A DNA stretch of 56,446 bases from Rhizobium phaseoli (GCF_003985125.1 NZ_ML133592.1:1-56446); one strand, 5' to 3'. Positions 1-9,288 are shown, counted from the stretch's first letter. The notes: generated by a model from the letters alone, not told the origin. Numbers and translations are program-made.

Positions 1-59
1 CCGCCCCGATCTGATCTTGCAACCCGGACCAGCCGCTCAGATCGGGGCTGATCGCCTGC

Positions 60-230
60 CGGATGCAGACCAAAGTGACATTTCTACTTTGCAAACATCC
101 GGACATTTCAACTTCACCGCCACATTGTGTGTAGCAGGGGTACATTCTATTTCCAAGTGCGACAGGCCACAATGGCTTGGTGCATTCTATTTAGAGTAAT
201 GCGACAGTTGGGCCAGTTAGAGATGCGACG
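60..230. mobile_element. Possible IS-end remnant in the left flank
   Basis: Positions 1-359 hold no gene I can support. Within them, short related words recur: GACATTTCTACTTTGC (about 78-93), GGACATTTCAACTT (about 102-115), ACATTCTATTT (about 142-152) and GCATTCTATTT (about 181-191), the last two each followed by a GCGACA word. Repeated ACATTTCTA-type words are typical of the multiple terminal repeats of IS21-family elements in rhizobia, so this may be the end of such an element. An 11-bp inverted repeat also sits at 4-14 and 37-47. No transposase reading frame is visible, so the call is tentative. Confidence 0.3.
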
Positions 231-359
231 GTCTCGCCTCCTCGCCCGCCTCCCGGCTCCGCAAAGATGGACGCAGCCGTTGGCGCCGGCCTGACCACAG
301 TCCCACTCGATTGTCTTTCTGCAACCGGATCGACGGTTTAGCGTTGCCTTAAAGAAACT

Positions 360-2660
360 GTGCAAGGATGCAAGCCTGTCATTCACACTGGCGACCTGAT
401 GAAGTTTCGAAGAAATACAAAGGTAATTCGCAGCCTCGCGGGCTCCCTGATGAGCCATGCGAGCGCATTCGCTCCGGCACTATTTGCGGCCATTATCGCA
501 GCCATCGTCGTCTGGGTGGCAACGAACTGGCGGCTTGAGCGGTCGTTGGCCGACGAACGCTCGGTTGTTGCCGGCGAGCTTGCGACGATGTCATCTCGAC
601 TGCAAACGAACCTCAATAGCAATGTGAAGCTGTTGCAGGGTTTGGCGGCGGGTATCGCGGTCGACCCGGCGATGGGCCAGAACAGATTTTCCAAACTTGC
701 CGCGCAAATTCTGCAGCCTGAGTCACAATTGCGAAGCTTCGCTGCAGCACCCGACATGGTGGTCCAGTGGGTTTATCCGGAAAAGGGAAACGAAAAGGCC
801 ATCGGACTCGACTACCGAAAAAATGACAAGCAACGGGCCGCCGCGATGCTGGCGCGCAACACACACAATATCGTCCTGACAGGCCCGGTGGAGCTTGTCC
901 AAGGCGGAACAGCTTTCGTTGTCAGGTGCCCGGTTTATATCGACGATGGAAACAGCCAGCTCTTTTGGGGTCTGCTTTCCGGTATCATCGATATTCCGAG
1001 GCTATACGGCGATAGCGGTCTCAGTTCGACCGACCTGGAGATTGCCATCAGCACGACGCCGGAGCCGAACTCGCCCAAACAGGTCTTTCTTGGCAGCCTG
1101 GAAACTTTTGCGAAGAAACCGGTCGTCGCCTCCGTCGATATGACTTACGGTCGATGGTCCCTCGCCGCACTTCCCAGGCACGGATGGGGCCAGAATAACG
1201 GCATCGGCACTTTTGAGCTCTATGCCAGTCTGTTGGCTTTGTGCGTCGTCGCACCGATCGTCTGGGTCGGCTTTCTGACCAAATCCCGCCAGAAGACCAT
1301 CGAAAAACTTCGCCTTCACAAGAACAAGCTCGTCCGAGCACGACAGAGGCTGGAGCACCTGTCACTGCATGACGCCCTCACCGGGCTACCCAATCGGCGG
1401 TTTGTCGACCAGATGATCTCGCAGCCGCCGAGGCCCGATCCGCAGGACCGTCTGATCCTCATCCATATCGACCTTGACCGGTTTAAGGAGATCAACGACA
1501 CGAAGGGGCATGCCGGCGGTGACATGGTCCTGCAGACAACGGCTTCGCGGCTTGCCGATTTGACAGGCCCGAACGATGTCGCGGCCCGCATCGGCGGAGA
1601 CGAGTTCGTCTTCGCTAGCTGGAGCACCGATCCCGAGCCTAGAGCAACCGAATTGGCCAGACAGATTGTCGACGCGCTGCAGCAGACCATCTTTATCGAT
1701 GGAGCCGGTTATGTGGTCGGCGCAAGCGTCGGTGTCGCCTGGGAAACTGAAAGCGCCCGCGACCGGGATCTCGGTCAACTGCTTCTGAATGCCGATTTGG
1801 CGCTGTACGAGGCGAAGAAAGCCGGCCGCGGCCGGGCGGCCGTGTTCACCGAAGAGCTCCGCAGCGCCGCAATCCATTCAAAAGAATTGGCGGATGACTT
1901 CAATCAGGCGCTCGACCGCGACGAACTCGTCGCATTCTTCCAGCCGCAGTTCAATGCGAACACGTTTGATATCGCAGGCGTCGAGGCGCTCGCCCGTTGG
2001 AGCCACTCGCGAAAGGGTTTGCTCGGGCCTGACAAGTTCCTTGATGCCGCGGAAAGGCTGGGGCGTACCGGCGACATGGATCGGCTGATCTTGAAAAAGG
2101 CGCTGTTCGAGCTGACGAGATGGGACGGTTTGGGAATGCAAATCCCGCGGGTCTCCGTCAATATTTCAGCACGCCGACTGGCGCAGCCAAGCCTGCTTGC
2201 GGAACTGTCCGAGCTTCCCGTAGCGAGAGGCCGTCTGTGCTTCGAGCTGCTCGAGACGATCTCCTTCGACGATCTTCAACCTGCTCTCAGTGAGATAATT
2301 CCGACGATCAAGGCGCTTGGCGTTGAAATCGAGATTGACGATTTCGGCACCGAACATGCCAGTATCATCAGCCTGCTTCGATTTGAACCGCGACGGCTCA
2401 AGATCGATCGAGAGATCATCAAACCGATCATCGCGTCTGCATCTCAACGCCGTCTGGTCTCCTCCATCATCGAAATCGGCCGGTCGCAGAACATCGACAT
2501 CGTTGCCGAGGGCGTCGAGACAATGGAGCATGCGAAGATCCTGAAAGATCTCGGTTGCCATTTGCTGCAAGGTTACGCCCTGGCCCGACCCATGACCTCG
2601 GATCAGTTGATCGAATTTTGCCGGATGAAGGGCAAGGGAGCGGCAAAGGCAAGCCGATAG
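360..2660 (+). CDS. Membrane-anchored GGDEF/EAL cyclic-di-GMP signalling protein
   Basis: The protein is predicted to make and/or break cyclic di-GMP in response to a periplasmic signal. With the GTG start at 360 (766 residues) there is a membrane segment at about 38-58, a CHASE-like periplasmic region to about 284, a second membrane segment at about 285-306, a GGDEF domain with GGDEF intact at 412-416, and an EAL domain with EAL at 542-544. The product-inhibition site reads GPND instead of RxxD, so feedback inhibition may be lost. In the EAL domain the usual DDFGTG loop reads DDFGTE (660-665), which could weaken hydrolysis, while VAEGVE and LLQGY are kept. An ATG at 399 is an alternative start; neither has a strong ribosome site. 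The stop lies 5 bp from the convergent dehydrogenase gene. Confidence 0.88.
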   Translation: MQGCKPVIHTGDLMKFRRNTKVIRSLAGSLMSHASAFAPALFAAIIAAIVVWVATNWRLERSLADERSVVAGELATMSSRLQTNLNSNVKLLQGLAAGIAVDPAMGQNRFSKLAAQILQPESQLRSFAAAPDMVVQWVYPEKGNEKAIGLDYRKNDKQRAAAMLARNTHNIVLTGPVELVQGGTAFVVRCPVYIDDGNSQLFWGLLSGIIDIPRLYGDSGLSSTDLEIAISTTPEPNSPKQVFLGSLETFAKKPVVASVDMTYGRWSLAALPRHGWGQNNGIGTFELYASLLALCVVAPIVWVGFLTKSRQKTIEKLRLHKNKLVRARQRLEHLSLHDALTGLPNRRFVDQMISQPPRPDPQDRLILIHIDLDRFKEINDTKGHAGGDMVLQTTASRLADLTGPNDVAARIGGDEFVFASWSTDPEPRATELARQIVDALQQTIFIDGAGYVVGASVGVAWETESARDRDLGQLLLNADLALYEAKKAGRGRAAVFTEELRSAAIHSKELADDFNQALDRDELVAFFQPQFNANTFDIAGVEALARWSHSRKGLLGPDKFLDAAERLGRTGDMDRLILKKALFELTRWDGLGMQIPRVSVNISARRLAQPSLLAELSELPVARGRLCFELLETISFDDLQPALSEIIPTIKALGVEIEIDDFGTEHASIISLLRFEPRRLKIDREIIKPIIASASQRRLVSSIIEIGRSQNIDIVAEGVETMEHAKILKDLGCHLLQGYALARPMTSDQLIEFCRMKGKGAAKASR

Positions 2661-2665
2661 CCTGC

Positions 2666-4099
2666 TCAAGCCGCCTCGGTCACGAGCTTCGTATTGAAGT
2701 AACTCTCCATTGCTTCAGAGCCGCCTTCCGAGCCGTAGCCGGAATCCTTGATGCCTCCGAAGGGCAGTTCCGGCAGCGCCAGCCCATGATGATTGATCGA
2801 CAGCATGCCACTTTCGATATCGCGAGCAAGGCCTGCGCTGGTCTTTGCCGAAGTTGTGTAGGCATAGGCCGCCAGGCCGTATGGCAGGCGGTTGGCCTCC
2901 GCAATGGCAGAGTCGTAGTCCGAAAATGCACTCACGATCGCCAAGGGGCCAAATGGTTCTTCGCTGAGCACGCGGGCATGCTGTGGAACGTCGGTAAGAA
3001 CCGTCGGCTGGAAGAAGTTGCCGAGATTGCCGATCCTTTTGCCGCCGGTCGCAATCTTCGCGCCATGCATCACCGCGTCTGCTATTAGCGCCTCCATGGC
3101 CCCTACCCTCCTCGCGTTGGCAAGCGGTCCCATGGTCACGCTATCGCTCAATCCATCGCCGACGGTGATCGCCTCGGCCGCCTTTACCAGGCCATCGAGG
3201 AATTTATCGAAGACGCGTTGCTGAATGAGAAACCGGGTCGGAGCGACGCAGACTTGTCCGGCATTTCGAAATTTCGCAGCGGCCAATAGCCTGACTGCGA
3301 GATCGATATCGGCATCATCGAAAACGAGCGCAGGCGCATGGCCTCCGAGTTCCATGGTCACCCGCTTCATGTGGGCGCCGGCCAGGGATGCCAACTGCTT
3401 GCCAACGACGGTCGATCCGGTGAAGGAAATTTTCCGGATAACGGGGTGCGGGATCAGGTGATTGGAAATATCGGCCGGAATTCCGAAAACGAGATTGAGG
3501 ACGCCCGCCGGCAGCCCCGCATCGGCAAAGGCGCGAACAAGTTCGGCGCAGCTTGCCGGCGTCTCCTCCGGCCCCTTCAATATGATCGAGCAGCCGGCTG
3601 CAAGGGCAGCCGCGACCTTGCGCACAGCCTGGTTCAGCGGAAAGTTCCAGGGACTGAAGGCCGCTACCGGGCCGACAGGTTCCTTGACCACCATCTGCCT
3701 GACATTGCTCGCTCGCGGTGGGATCAGCCGGCCGTAGGCACGGCGGGATTCCTCGGCAAACCAGTCTATGATGTCGGCGGCCGCGGCTGCCTCTGCCTTG
3801 GACTCGGCGAGCGGTTTGCCTTGTTCCAATGTCATTATTCGCGAGATCGCCGCAGAGCGCTGGCGCAGAATCTCGGCCGCCTCATGCATCAGCTTTGCCC
3901 GCTCGAACGCACTTATGCGCCGCCACTGCTCAAACCCTGTGGCGGCGGCCGAAAGCGCTTCGTCGAGATCAGCAGCGCCGGCATTGGAAACACGGCCGAT
4001 GATTTCGCCCGAGGCCGGATTGACGACGGTCAGATCGTCGTTCAAACCCTGCCTCCGGTGGCCATTGATATAAAGTTGGGTATTCGGATACGCCGACAT
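2666..4099 (-). CDS. NAD(P)-dependent succinate-semialdehyde-type aldehyde dehydrogenase
   Basis: This is an aldehyde dehydrogenase of the succinate-semialdehyde type (GabD-like), expected to oxidise a semialdehyde to its acid, here probably succinate semialdehyde to succinate. The 477 residues are full length. The catalytic cysteine lies in NAGQVCVAPTR, the general-base glutamate in VTMELGG, and the cofactor loop in SFTGSTVVGK. The ATG at 4099 has a GGAGAG ribosome site. It is the last gene of a minus-strand run after the gamma-glutamyltransferase-like gene, 17 bp away, and would complete the pathway begun by the aminotransferase upstream. The exact aldehyde is inferred from neighbours; glutarate or other semialdehydes remain possible. 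Confidence 0.88.
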   Translation of the reverse strand: MSAYPNTQLYINGHRRQGLNDDLTVVNPASGEIIGRVSNAGAADLDEALSAAATGFEQWRRISAFERAKLMHEAAEILRQRSAAISRIMTLEQGKPLAESKAEAAAAADIIDWFAEESRRAYGRLIPPRASNVRQMVVKEPVGPVAAFSPWNFPLNQAVRKVAAALAAGCSIILKGPEETPASCAELVRAFADAGLPAGVLNLVFGIPADISNHLIPHPVIRKISFTGSTVVGKQLASLAGAHMKRVTMELGGHAPALVFDDADIDLAVRLLAAAKFRNAGQVCVAPTRFLIQQRVFDKFLDGLVKAAEAITVGDGLSDSVTMGPLANARRVGAMEALIADAVMHGAKIATGGKRIGNLGNFFQPTVLTDVPQHARVLSEEPFGPLAIVSAFSDYDSAIAEANRLPYGLAAYAYTTSAKTSAGLARDIESGMLSINHHGLALPELPFGGIKDSGYGSEGGSEAMESYFNTKLVTEAA

Positions 4100-4116
4100 T
4101 CAGCTCTCCACCGCCT

Positions 4117-5709
4117 CTAGTAACCGAGCGCGCAACCATCTTTTCGATGATCTGAGGCGCCCAGCAGCGTGTTGTTTTGATCGTCTATCCAGATCGCCTG
4201 GGCGCCGCCGATGGCCCAATTCGGTGCGACGACCTTGAAGCCGCGGGCTTCGAGATCACGCCCGATCGAGGTTCGCAGAAGCGCTTCGGTTTCGATCGAT
4301 GTCGTGCCGGGAAGCGGAAAGAGCCGGGGCAGATCGATTGCGCTTTGTATGTCCAGATTGAAATCGAACAGCTTGGAAAGGAAGTGGGCATGGCCCATCG
4401 CCTGATAGTGTCCACCCATCACGCCGAACGACAAGACGCTTCTGCCATTGCGGGTGACCAGACCCGGGATGATCGTATGCATGGGCCTCTTGCGCGGCCC
4501 CATCGCGTTCGGATGCCCCTGCTTCATACTGAAGCTCTGCCCGCGATTGTGGAACAACACGCCGGAGTTCGGCGCCATCAATCCGCTTCCGTAGGAATGG
4601 AAGATCGAGTTGATGAAGCTGGCAACATTTCGATCCTTGTCCACAACCGAAATGTAGACGGTGTCGGCATGCTCGACGCCGTCGATAACAGCCCCGGCAT
4701 CGGCGATGGTGTTCAGGTCGATCCTGGCGGCAAGGCTGTCGGCGAGTTCATCGGATAACAGGAAGTCGACCGGAACGTCTGAGGCGGCCATGTCGGCGAC
4801 CCATCGATCACGAGCCGCATAAGCCAGCCGCGTGGCCTCGACTTCGATGTGCAGATTGTCCACACCAAGCGGATCGCCTTTGCGTTCGAAACGCTCCAGG
4901 ATCTTCAGGATCATCAGAGCGACGATGCCCTGCCCGTTCGGCGGGCATTCATGCACCGTCCATCCGCGGTATGTCGCGCTGACAGGCTTCACGTATTCGC
5001 CGGCAGCTGAGGCAAAATCGTCAAGTGTATGGAGGCCACCAAGGGAATTCAGCCGGGTCACCATGTCGGCTGCCACCGGACCGCGATAGAAGCCGTCTCG
5101 GCCCGACGTTGCGATCGTTTCCAGCGTCTGCGCCAGTTCCGGTTGACGTTGAACCGATCCGACCGGCGGAGCCTGATCGTCGATCAGGAAAAGGCGACGG
5201 GTTGATGGATCGCGCAGCAGCAGGTCGCGTTGGTTCGAAATGTCGGCGGCAACCCGTGGCGTGATCGCATAGCCGTCGCGAGCCAGTGCAATTGCCGGCG
5301 CAAGAATTTCCGACAGCGGCATCCTGCCGTGATCGGCAACGAGGCGGGTCCAGGCGTCCACCGCCCCAGGAACGGTCACCGCATGCGGCGATGACCGCTC
5401 GATCGAAGTGATGCCGTTTTCCTGAAACCAGTCAAAATGCGCCGCCGCCGGCGTCCGTCCCGAGCCGTTATAGGCAAGGACACCATCACTTCCATTCGAC
5501 GCCAGCACCGCAAAGCAATCGCCGCCTATGCCGGTGGACCCGGCCTCCACGACACATTGGACGGCACAGGCGCCGACTGCGGCGTCGATGGCCTTGCCGC
5601 CGGCTTTCAGGATCTCGATCGCTGTTAAAGTCGCCATCGGGTGCGATGTCGCGGCCATGCCATTGCGGCTGACGGCCATCGATCTTCCCGGCAATTCGAA
5701 ATTTCGCAT
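4117..5709 (-). CDS. Gamma-glutamyltransferase family protein
   Basis: It belongs to the gamma-glutamyltranspeptidase (Ntn-hydrolase) family, which cleaves gamma-glutamyl bonds after self-processing into two subunits. The processing threonine that becomes the nucleophile is probably that in HADTVYISVVD, and GGHYQAMGHAHFL near the C-terminus matches the family. The start at 5709 (530 residues) has a GGAAG ribosome site and follows the aminotransferase stop by 17 bp; an upstream in-frame ATG at 5754 would overlap that gene and is less likely. I see no clear signal peptide, which points to a cytoplasmic enzyme. In this cluster it may split a gamma-glutamyl amine or gamma-glutamyl-GABA-like intermediate; the substrate is inferred. 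Confidence 0.82.
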   Translation of the reverse strand: MRNFELPGRSMAVSRNGMAATSHPMATLTAIEILKAGGKAIDAAVGACAVQCVVEAGSTGIGGDCFAVLASNGSDGVLAYNGSGRTPAAAHFDWFQENGITSIERSSPHAVTVPGAVDAWTRLVADHGRMPLSEILAPAIALARDGYAITPRVAADISNQRDLLLRDPSTRRLFLIDDQAPPVGSVQRQPELAQTLETIATSGRDGFYRGPVAADMVTRLNSLGGLHTLDDFASAAGEYVKPVSATYRGWTVHECPPNGQGIVALMILKILERFERKGDPLGVDNLHIEVEATRLAYAARDRWVADMAASDVPVDFLLSDELADSLAARIDLNTIADAGAVIDGVEHADTVYISVVDKDRNVASFINSIFHSYGSGLMAPNSGVLFHNRGQSFSMKQGHPNAMGPRKRPMHTIIPGLVTRNGRSVLSFGVMGGHYQAMGHAHFLSKLFDFNLDIQSAIDLPRLFPLPGTTSIETEALLRTSIGRDLEARGFKVVAPNWAIGGAQAIWIDDQNNTLLGASDHRKDGCALGY

Positions 5710-5726
5710 ATCGTCGCTTCCTTCGC

Positions 5727-7109
5727 TCAATAGAGGCCGGTTGCCCTCGCCCATGTATAGGTATCATCCAATGCGCGCGTGGAGCGATCGAACAATTCGT
5801 GGATCTCCGCCTCGGTGATGATAAGCGGCGGGCAAAGCGAATAGTTGTCGCCAAGGGCGCGCGTGATGACGCCATGGACCTGGGCCTGCTTGCCTGCGTG
5901 AATGGCAATGCCGTCCGTCGGCTTGAACGGTTCTTTCGTTTCCTTGTTGCGAACCAGTTCAAGGGTGCCGATGAGCCCGCGACCGCGGGCGTTGCCGACG
6001 AGCGGATGGTCGCCAAGCTCGTTCAACCGCCGCTGGAATACCGGGGCGATGTTGCGGACGTGGCCAACGATGTCACGTTCCTCATAGATTTTCAGGGTTT
6101 CCAGGGCGACGGCCGTCGCAACAGGATGGCCGCTATAGGTGAAACCATGTCCGAATGTTCCGATCTTCTCGCTCTCGGCAACGACAGCGGAATGGATCTT
6201 TTCATTGATCATCAGGGCGGAGATCGGCTGATAGGCGGCGGAAAGCTGCTTTGCCATGACGATCATATCCGGCTGAAGCCCGAAGCTTTCGGAGCCGAAC
6301 ATCGTGCCGAGCCTGCCAAAGCCGCAGATGACTTCGTCGGCGATCAGCAGCACGTCGTATTTCCTGAGGATTGCCTGGATCTTCTCGTAATAGGTTGGCG
6401 GCGGAACGATACAGCCGCCGGATGCCATCAACGGCTCGGCGAAGAATGCGCCGATGGTTTCCGGTCCTTCGGCAAGGATCATCTGTTCAAGCGAGTTGGC
6501 ACAGCGCGTCGCGAATTCTTCCTCCGTTTCGCCCGGGCGGCCGTAGCGATAAAACTCCGGGCAGTCCGTATGCAGCACCCGATCAATCGGCAGATCGAAA
6601 TCGCGGTGATTGTTCGGCAACCCGGTCAGGCTTGCCGAAGCGATGGTCACGCCGTGGTAAGCCCGCATGCGCGAGATGATCTTCTTCTTTTCCGGCATGC
6701 CGATGGCATTGTGATAGTACCAGACAAGCTTCATGGCCGTGTCGTTGGCCTCGGAACCCGAATTGGCGAAGAACACTTTCGACATCGGAACCGGTGAAAG
6801 CTGAATGAGCCGTTCGGCAAGCTCGACCGCCGTCTCATGCGTTTTGCCGCCGAAGCTGTGATAGAAGGGCAGTTCCTTCATCTGGCGGGTCGCCGCGTCT
6901 ACCAGACGTTGTTCGCTAAAGCCCAGCGACGCGCAGAACAGCCCGCCAAGACCTTCGATGTATTTGTTGCCTTCGCTGTCGACGATATGGATCCCCTCGC
7001 CCCTGGTGATCACCAGCGGGCCGTCCTTCAGATGCTGCGAAGCGTTGGTATAGGGATGCAGAACAAACGCAGCGTCGCGGGATTCGACGGAATTGAGAAG
7101 GATGGTCAC
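5727..7109 (-). CDS. Class III PLP-dependent aminotransferase (omega-amino acid type)
   Basis: This is a fold-type I, class III aminotransferase of the kind that moves the terminal amino group of GABA, putrescine-like or beta-alanine-like amines onto pyruvate or 2-oxoglutarate. IADEVICGFGRLG gives the cofactor-binding aspartate and MAKQLSAAYQPI the PLP lysine; GSEAND is also present. The 460 residues are full length. The start is a GTG at 7109 with a GGAGAAC ribosome site. It sits between a periplasmic binding protein gene and the gamma-glutamyltransferase-like gene, and its product aldehyde would feed the dehydrogenase at 2666-4099. The amino donor cannot be read from the sequence alone. Confidence 0.87.
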   Translation of the reverse strand: MTILLNSVESRDAAFVLHPYTNASQHLKDGPLVITRGEGIHIVDSEGNKYIEGLGGLFCASLGFSEQRLVDAATRQMKELPFYHSFGGKTHETAVELAERLIQLSPVPMSKVFFANSGSEANDTAMKLVWYYHNAIGMPEKKKIISRMRAYHGVTIASASLTGLPNNHRDFDLPIDRVLHTDCPEFYRYGRPGETEEEFATRCANSLEQMILAEGPETIGAFFAEPLMASGGCIVPPPTYYEKIQAILRKYDVLLIADEVICGFGRLGTMFGSESFGLQPDMIVMAKQLSAAYQPISALMINEKIHSAVVAESEKIGTFGHGFTYSGHPVATAVALETLKIYEERDIVGHVRNIAPVFQRRLNELGDHPLVGNARGRGLIGTLELVRNKETKEPFKPTDGIAIHAGKQAQVHGVITRALGDNYSLCPPLIITEAEIHELFDRSTRALDDTYTWARATGLY

Positions 7110-7150
7110 AGAGGTTCTCCAAATGGGGGTCTATTTCAATGGCGGCTCCT

Positions 7151-7225
7151 GGCAAAGCTGCGCCGGTCAGCCGGCGCGACCTACTCGGTGCACCGGCTGC
7201 CAATTGCTGCCGAGGGAGCTTTGCC
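7151..7225 (-). other. Multi-stem inverted-repeat structure between binding-protein and aminotransferase genes
   Basis: A 9-bp outer inverted repeat (GGCAAAGCT at 7151-7159 and AGCTTTGCC at 7217-7225) encloses a perfect 7-bp hairpin (GCGCCGG, loop TCAG, CCGGCGC; 7160-7177) and a 5-bp stem (CTCGG at 7184-7188 and CCGAG at 7210-7214). Together they could fold as a three-way junction in the transcript. It starts 6 bp after the stop of the binding-protein gene. Such a structure often protects the upstream message or lowers read-through, giving more binding protein than enzyme. No T-tract marks it as a plain terminator. Confidence 0.5.
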
Positions 7226-7231
7226 GCTCAA

Positions 7232-8074
7232 TCAATCAAGGGATGTCTTGATCCACTTCTGCGCCAACTTGTTGATCGTGCCGTCGGCTTCGGCGGCTTC
7301 GATCGCGGCGTCGAACATCGACTTCAACACCGTATCGTCCTTACGGATGCCTGCCGCGATCCCCTGTCCAAAGACCCCGCCTTTGAAGGTCGGGCCGGCA
7401 ATCTTGTAGTCTTTGAAGTCGTCCTTGCCGAGCGTTGCAGTCAACGAGGTTTTCTGGGCAACGACGGCGTCGATGCGACCGGCCTGGAGGTCCAGATCAT
7501 GCTGCTCGACGGTCTTGTATTCTCTTGGATCGACAACGCCCTTGAAATAGGTGTCGAGAAAGACTGCGTTCGCCGTTGACACCTGGGCACCCACGGCCTT
7601 GCCTTTGAGGGCGTCCCGAAGCGGCTGCAATTCCTGCTCGACCTTCGCCTTGTCTGCGGCGAGGTCGACTGTCGTCCCCGTCCCCGGCAGATCGGCGAGA
7701 GGGCCGGTTTTCTCGACCATGAAAGCGGCGGCGGTCGGGGCATAGGGCTTGCTGAAGGAGATGACCGCAAGGCGCTTTTCGGTCACGATCATCGAGGCCA
7801 TGATGGCGTCGAACTTCTTGGCATTGAGTGATGGAATGAGCCCATCCCAGTCCTGCGCCACGATGGTGCATTTCACCTTCATGCGGGCGCAAAGGTCGTT
7901 GGCGAGATCGATCTCGAACCCGGCCAGCTTGCCGTCGGGACCGGTAAAATTCCAGGGCTCGTATGCGCCCTCGGTCGCAATGGTGATTTCGGTTGGTTTC
8001 GTCTGCGCGGCGGCAGCGCCGGCCGAGATGACGCCGATGAGGGCGGACGTCAGCAAAAGCTTTGATACTTGCAT
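7232..8074 (-). CDS. Periplasmic amino-acid/amine-binding protein of an ABC importer
   Basis: This is a family 3 solute-binding protein of the lysine/arginine/ornithine type (280 residues). It starts with a signal peptide (MQVSKLLLTSALIG, cut after about AAAA) and shows YEPWNFTGPDGKLAGFEIDL and the DAIMASMIVTEKR region of this family. The start at 8074 has a GGGGA ribosome site and places the signal peptide at the N-terminus; an in-frame ATG at 8146 would add a non-signal extension. It should deliver its ligand to the permeases and ATPase encoded on the other strand at 10108-12347. The ligand is probably a basic amino acid or guanidino/amine compound. Confidence 0.88.
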   Translation of the reverse strand: MQVSKLLLTSALIGVISAGAAAAQTKPTEITIATEGAYEPWNFTGPDGKLAGFEIDLANDLCARMKVKCTIVAQDWDGLIPSLNAKKFDAIMASMIVTEKRLAVISFSKPYAPTAAAFMVEKTGPLADLPGTGTTVDLAADKAKVEQELQPLRDALKGKAVGAQVSTANAVFLDTYFKGVVDPREYKTVEQHDLDLQAGRIDAVVAQKTSLTATLGKDDFKDYKIAGPTFKGGVFGQGIAAGIRKDDTVLKSMFDAAIEAAEADGTINKLAQKWIKTSLD

Positions 8075-8149
8075 GTTTTTATTCCCCTTTTTTGTGCGCC
8101 CTGCCCTTTTCCCAAGCAAGGCGGTTGCAGACTCCGCGACGTCCATTTG

Positions 8150-9196
8150 CTAGGGCGCGCGAACCTTGATTGCCTCGGCCGCAAGGCAGAGAAGTTCAAA
8201 CAAAACCTGAGCGGCAATTTGTGCCGTATTCGACGTCGGGTCGTATTGCGGAGCGATCTCGACAACGTCGCCGCCGACAATGTTCAAGCCGATAAGACCG
8301 CGCAGAATGCCAAGCGCCTGGGCCGAGGTCAGGCCACCGACCTCCGGCGTTCCCGTGCCTGGCGCAAATGCCGGATCGAGAGAATCGACGTCGAAGCTGA
8401 CATAGGTCGGCCCCGCCCCGACGATCTCTCTCGCCTTGGCGATGACGGCGCTGATGCCGAGATCGCCGACGTCCTCCGCATGAATGACGGTCATGCCTGA
8501 TGCATACGAGAATTCCCATAGATATTCGGAATTGCCACGAATTCCGATCTGGATCGTCCGCCTGGGATCAAGCACACCGTCCAGAACCGCCTGGCGAAAG
8601 GGTCCGCCATGGTGGAATTTGCATCCTTCGAACGAACCGCCCGTGTCGCAATGGGCGTCGATGTGGATCATCCCCACAGGACGATCCCTGCCGACGGCTC
8701 TGAGAATCGGAAGGCCGACCGAGTGGTCGCCGCCGACGGCCAGGGGCACGACCCCCGCCTCTATCAAGCCGCCGACAAATTGCTCGATATCGTCATGGGA
8801 TGCCGCCAGATCGAAGCGGCTTTTGAACGGTACATCGCCGACATCGGCAACACGTGCATGGGCAGTTGGGACGGTCCGCAAGACATGATCGTAAGGACCA
8901 ACCCGGTCGACGTTGCGTACGGCTCTCGGCCCGAACCGCGCACCGGATCGGTTCGTCACCCCGAGATCCATCGGAATGCCGAAAAGCGCGATATCTATAT
9001 CAGCAAAACTGGGTGCGGCGTCCGGACGATACGGCGCCTTCAGCAATGTCGGGACGCCGCAGTAAGGCGCCTGGCGACGATCGCCCTCGCCGAAGACCAG
9101 GTCGGCCACCTTGCGAAACTCCGGATCGAACATCTCACCGCCTGAAGCGTTCGAAAAGCGCTCCCGCAGTTCGTCCAGACTGAGAATCTCCGGCAT
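8150..9196 (-). CDS. Agmatinase/guanidinobutyrase-like ureohydrolase
   Basis: It is a manganese-dependent ureohydrolase of the arginase/agmatinase family, releasing urea from a guanidino substrate. Metal ligands are visible in AVGGDHSVGLP, HIDAHCDTG and SFDVDSLDPAFAPGTGTPE. The start at 9196 has a GGAGG ribosome site and gives 348 residues; a longer in-frame reading to 9421 would run into the regulator gene. The gene is first in the minus-strand run and divergent from the GntR gene. With an aminotransferase and a succinate-semialdehyde-type dehydrogenase downstream, 4-guanidinobutyrate (giving GABA plus urea) fits better than arginine. Agmatine is the main alternative. Confidence 0.85.
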   Translation of the reverse strand: MPEILSLDELRERFSNASGGEMFDPEFRKVADLVFGEGDRRQAPYCGVPTLLKAPYRPDAAPSFADIDIALFGIPMDLGVTNRSGARFGPRAVRNVDRVGPYDHVLRTVPTAHARVADVGDVPFKSRFDLAASHDDIEQFVGGLIEAGVVPLAVGGDHSVGLPILRAVGRDRPVGMIHIDAHCDTGGSFEGCKFHHGGPFRQAVLDGVLDPRRTIQIGIRGNSEYLWEFSYASGMTVIHAEDVGDLGISAVIAKAREIVGAGPTYVSFDVDSLDPAFAPGTGTPEVGGLTSAQALGILRGLIGLNIVGGDVVEIAPQYDPTSNTAQIAAQVLFELLCLAAEAIKVRAP

Positions 9197-9274
9197 CGGA
9201 CCTCCAGGCGTTGCGAGCAGATCGCGGGCGACTTTTGAACGCCGGCGAAAAGACGATTGCTTGTTGTAGTCAAC

Positions 9275-9288
9275 ATTGTATACATAAT
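9275..9288. promoter_or_regulatory. Candidate GntR/FCD operator palindrome
   Basis: The sequence ATTGTATACATAAT has a perfect TGTATACA core at 9277-9284. It lies in the gap between the divergent ureohydrolase and GntR genes, where an autoregulated repressor would act. FadR-subfamily GntR proteins often bind short palindromes with a GTATAC core. It is the only such palindrome I noticed in this gap. Confidence 0.5.

Noticed and set aside
4..47. An 11-bp inverted repeat (4-14 and 37-47) as a terminator
   Set aside because: The loop is 22 nt with no T-tract, and no gene end is visible beside it.
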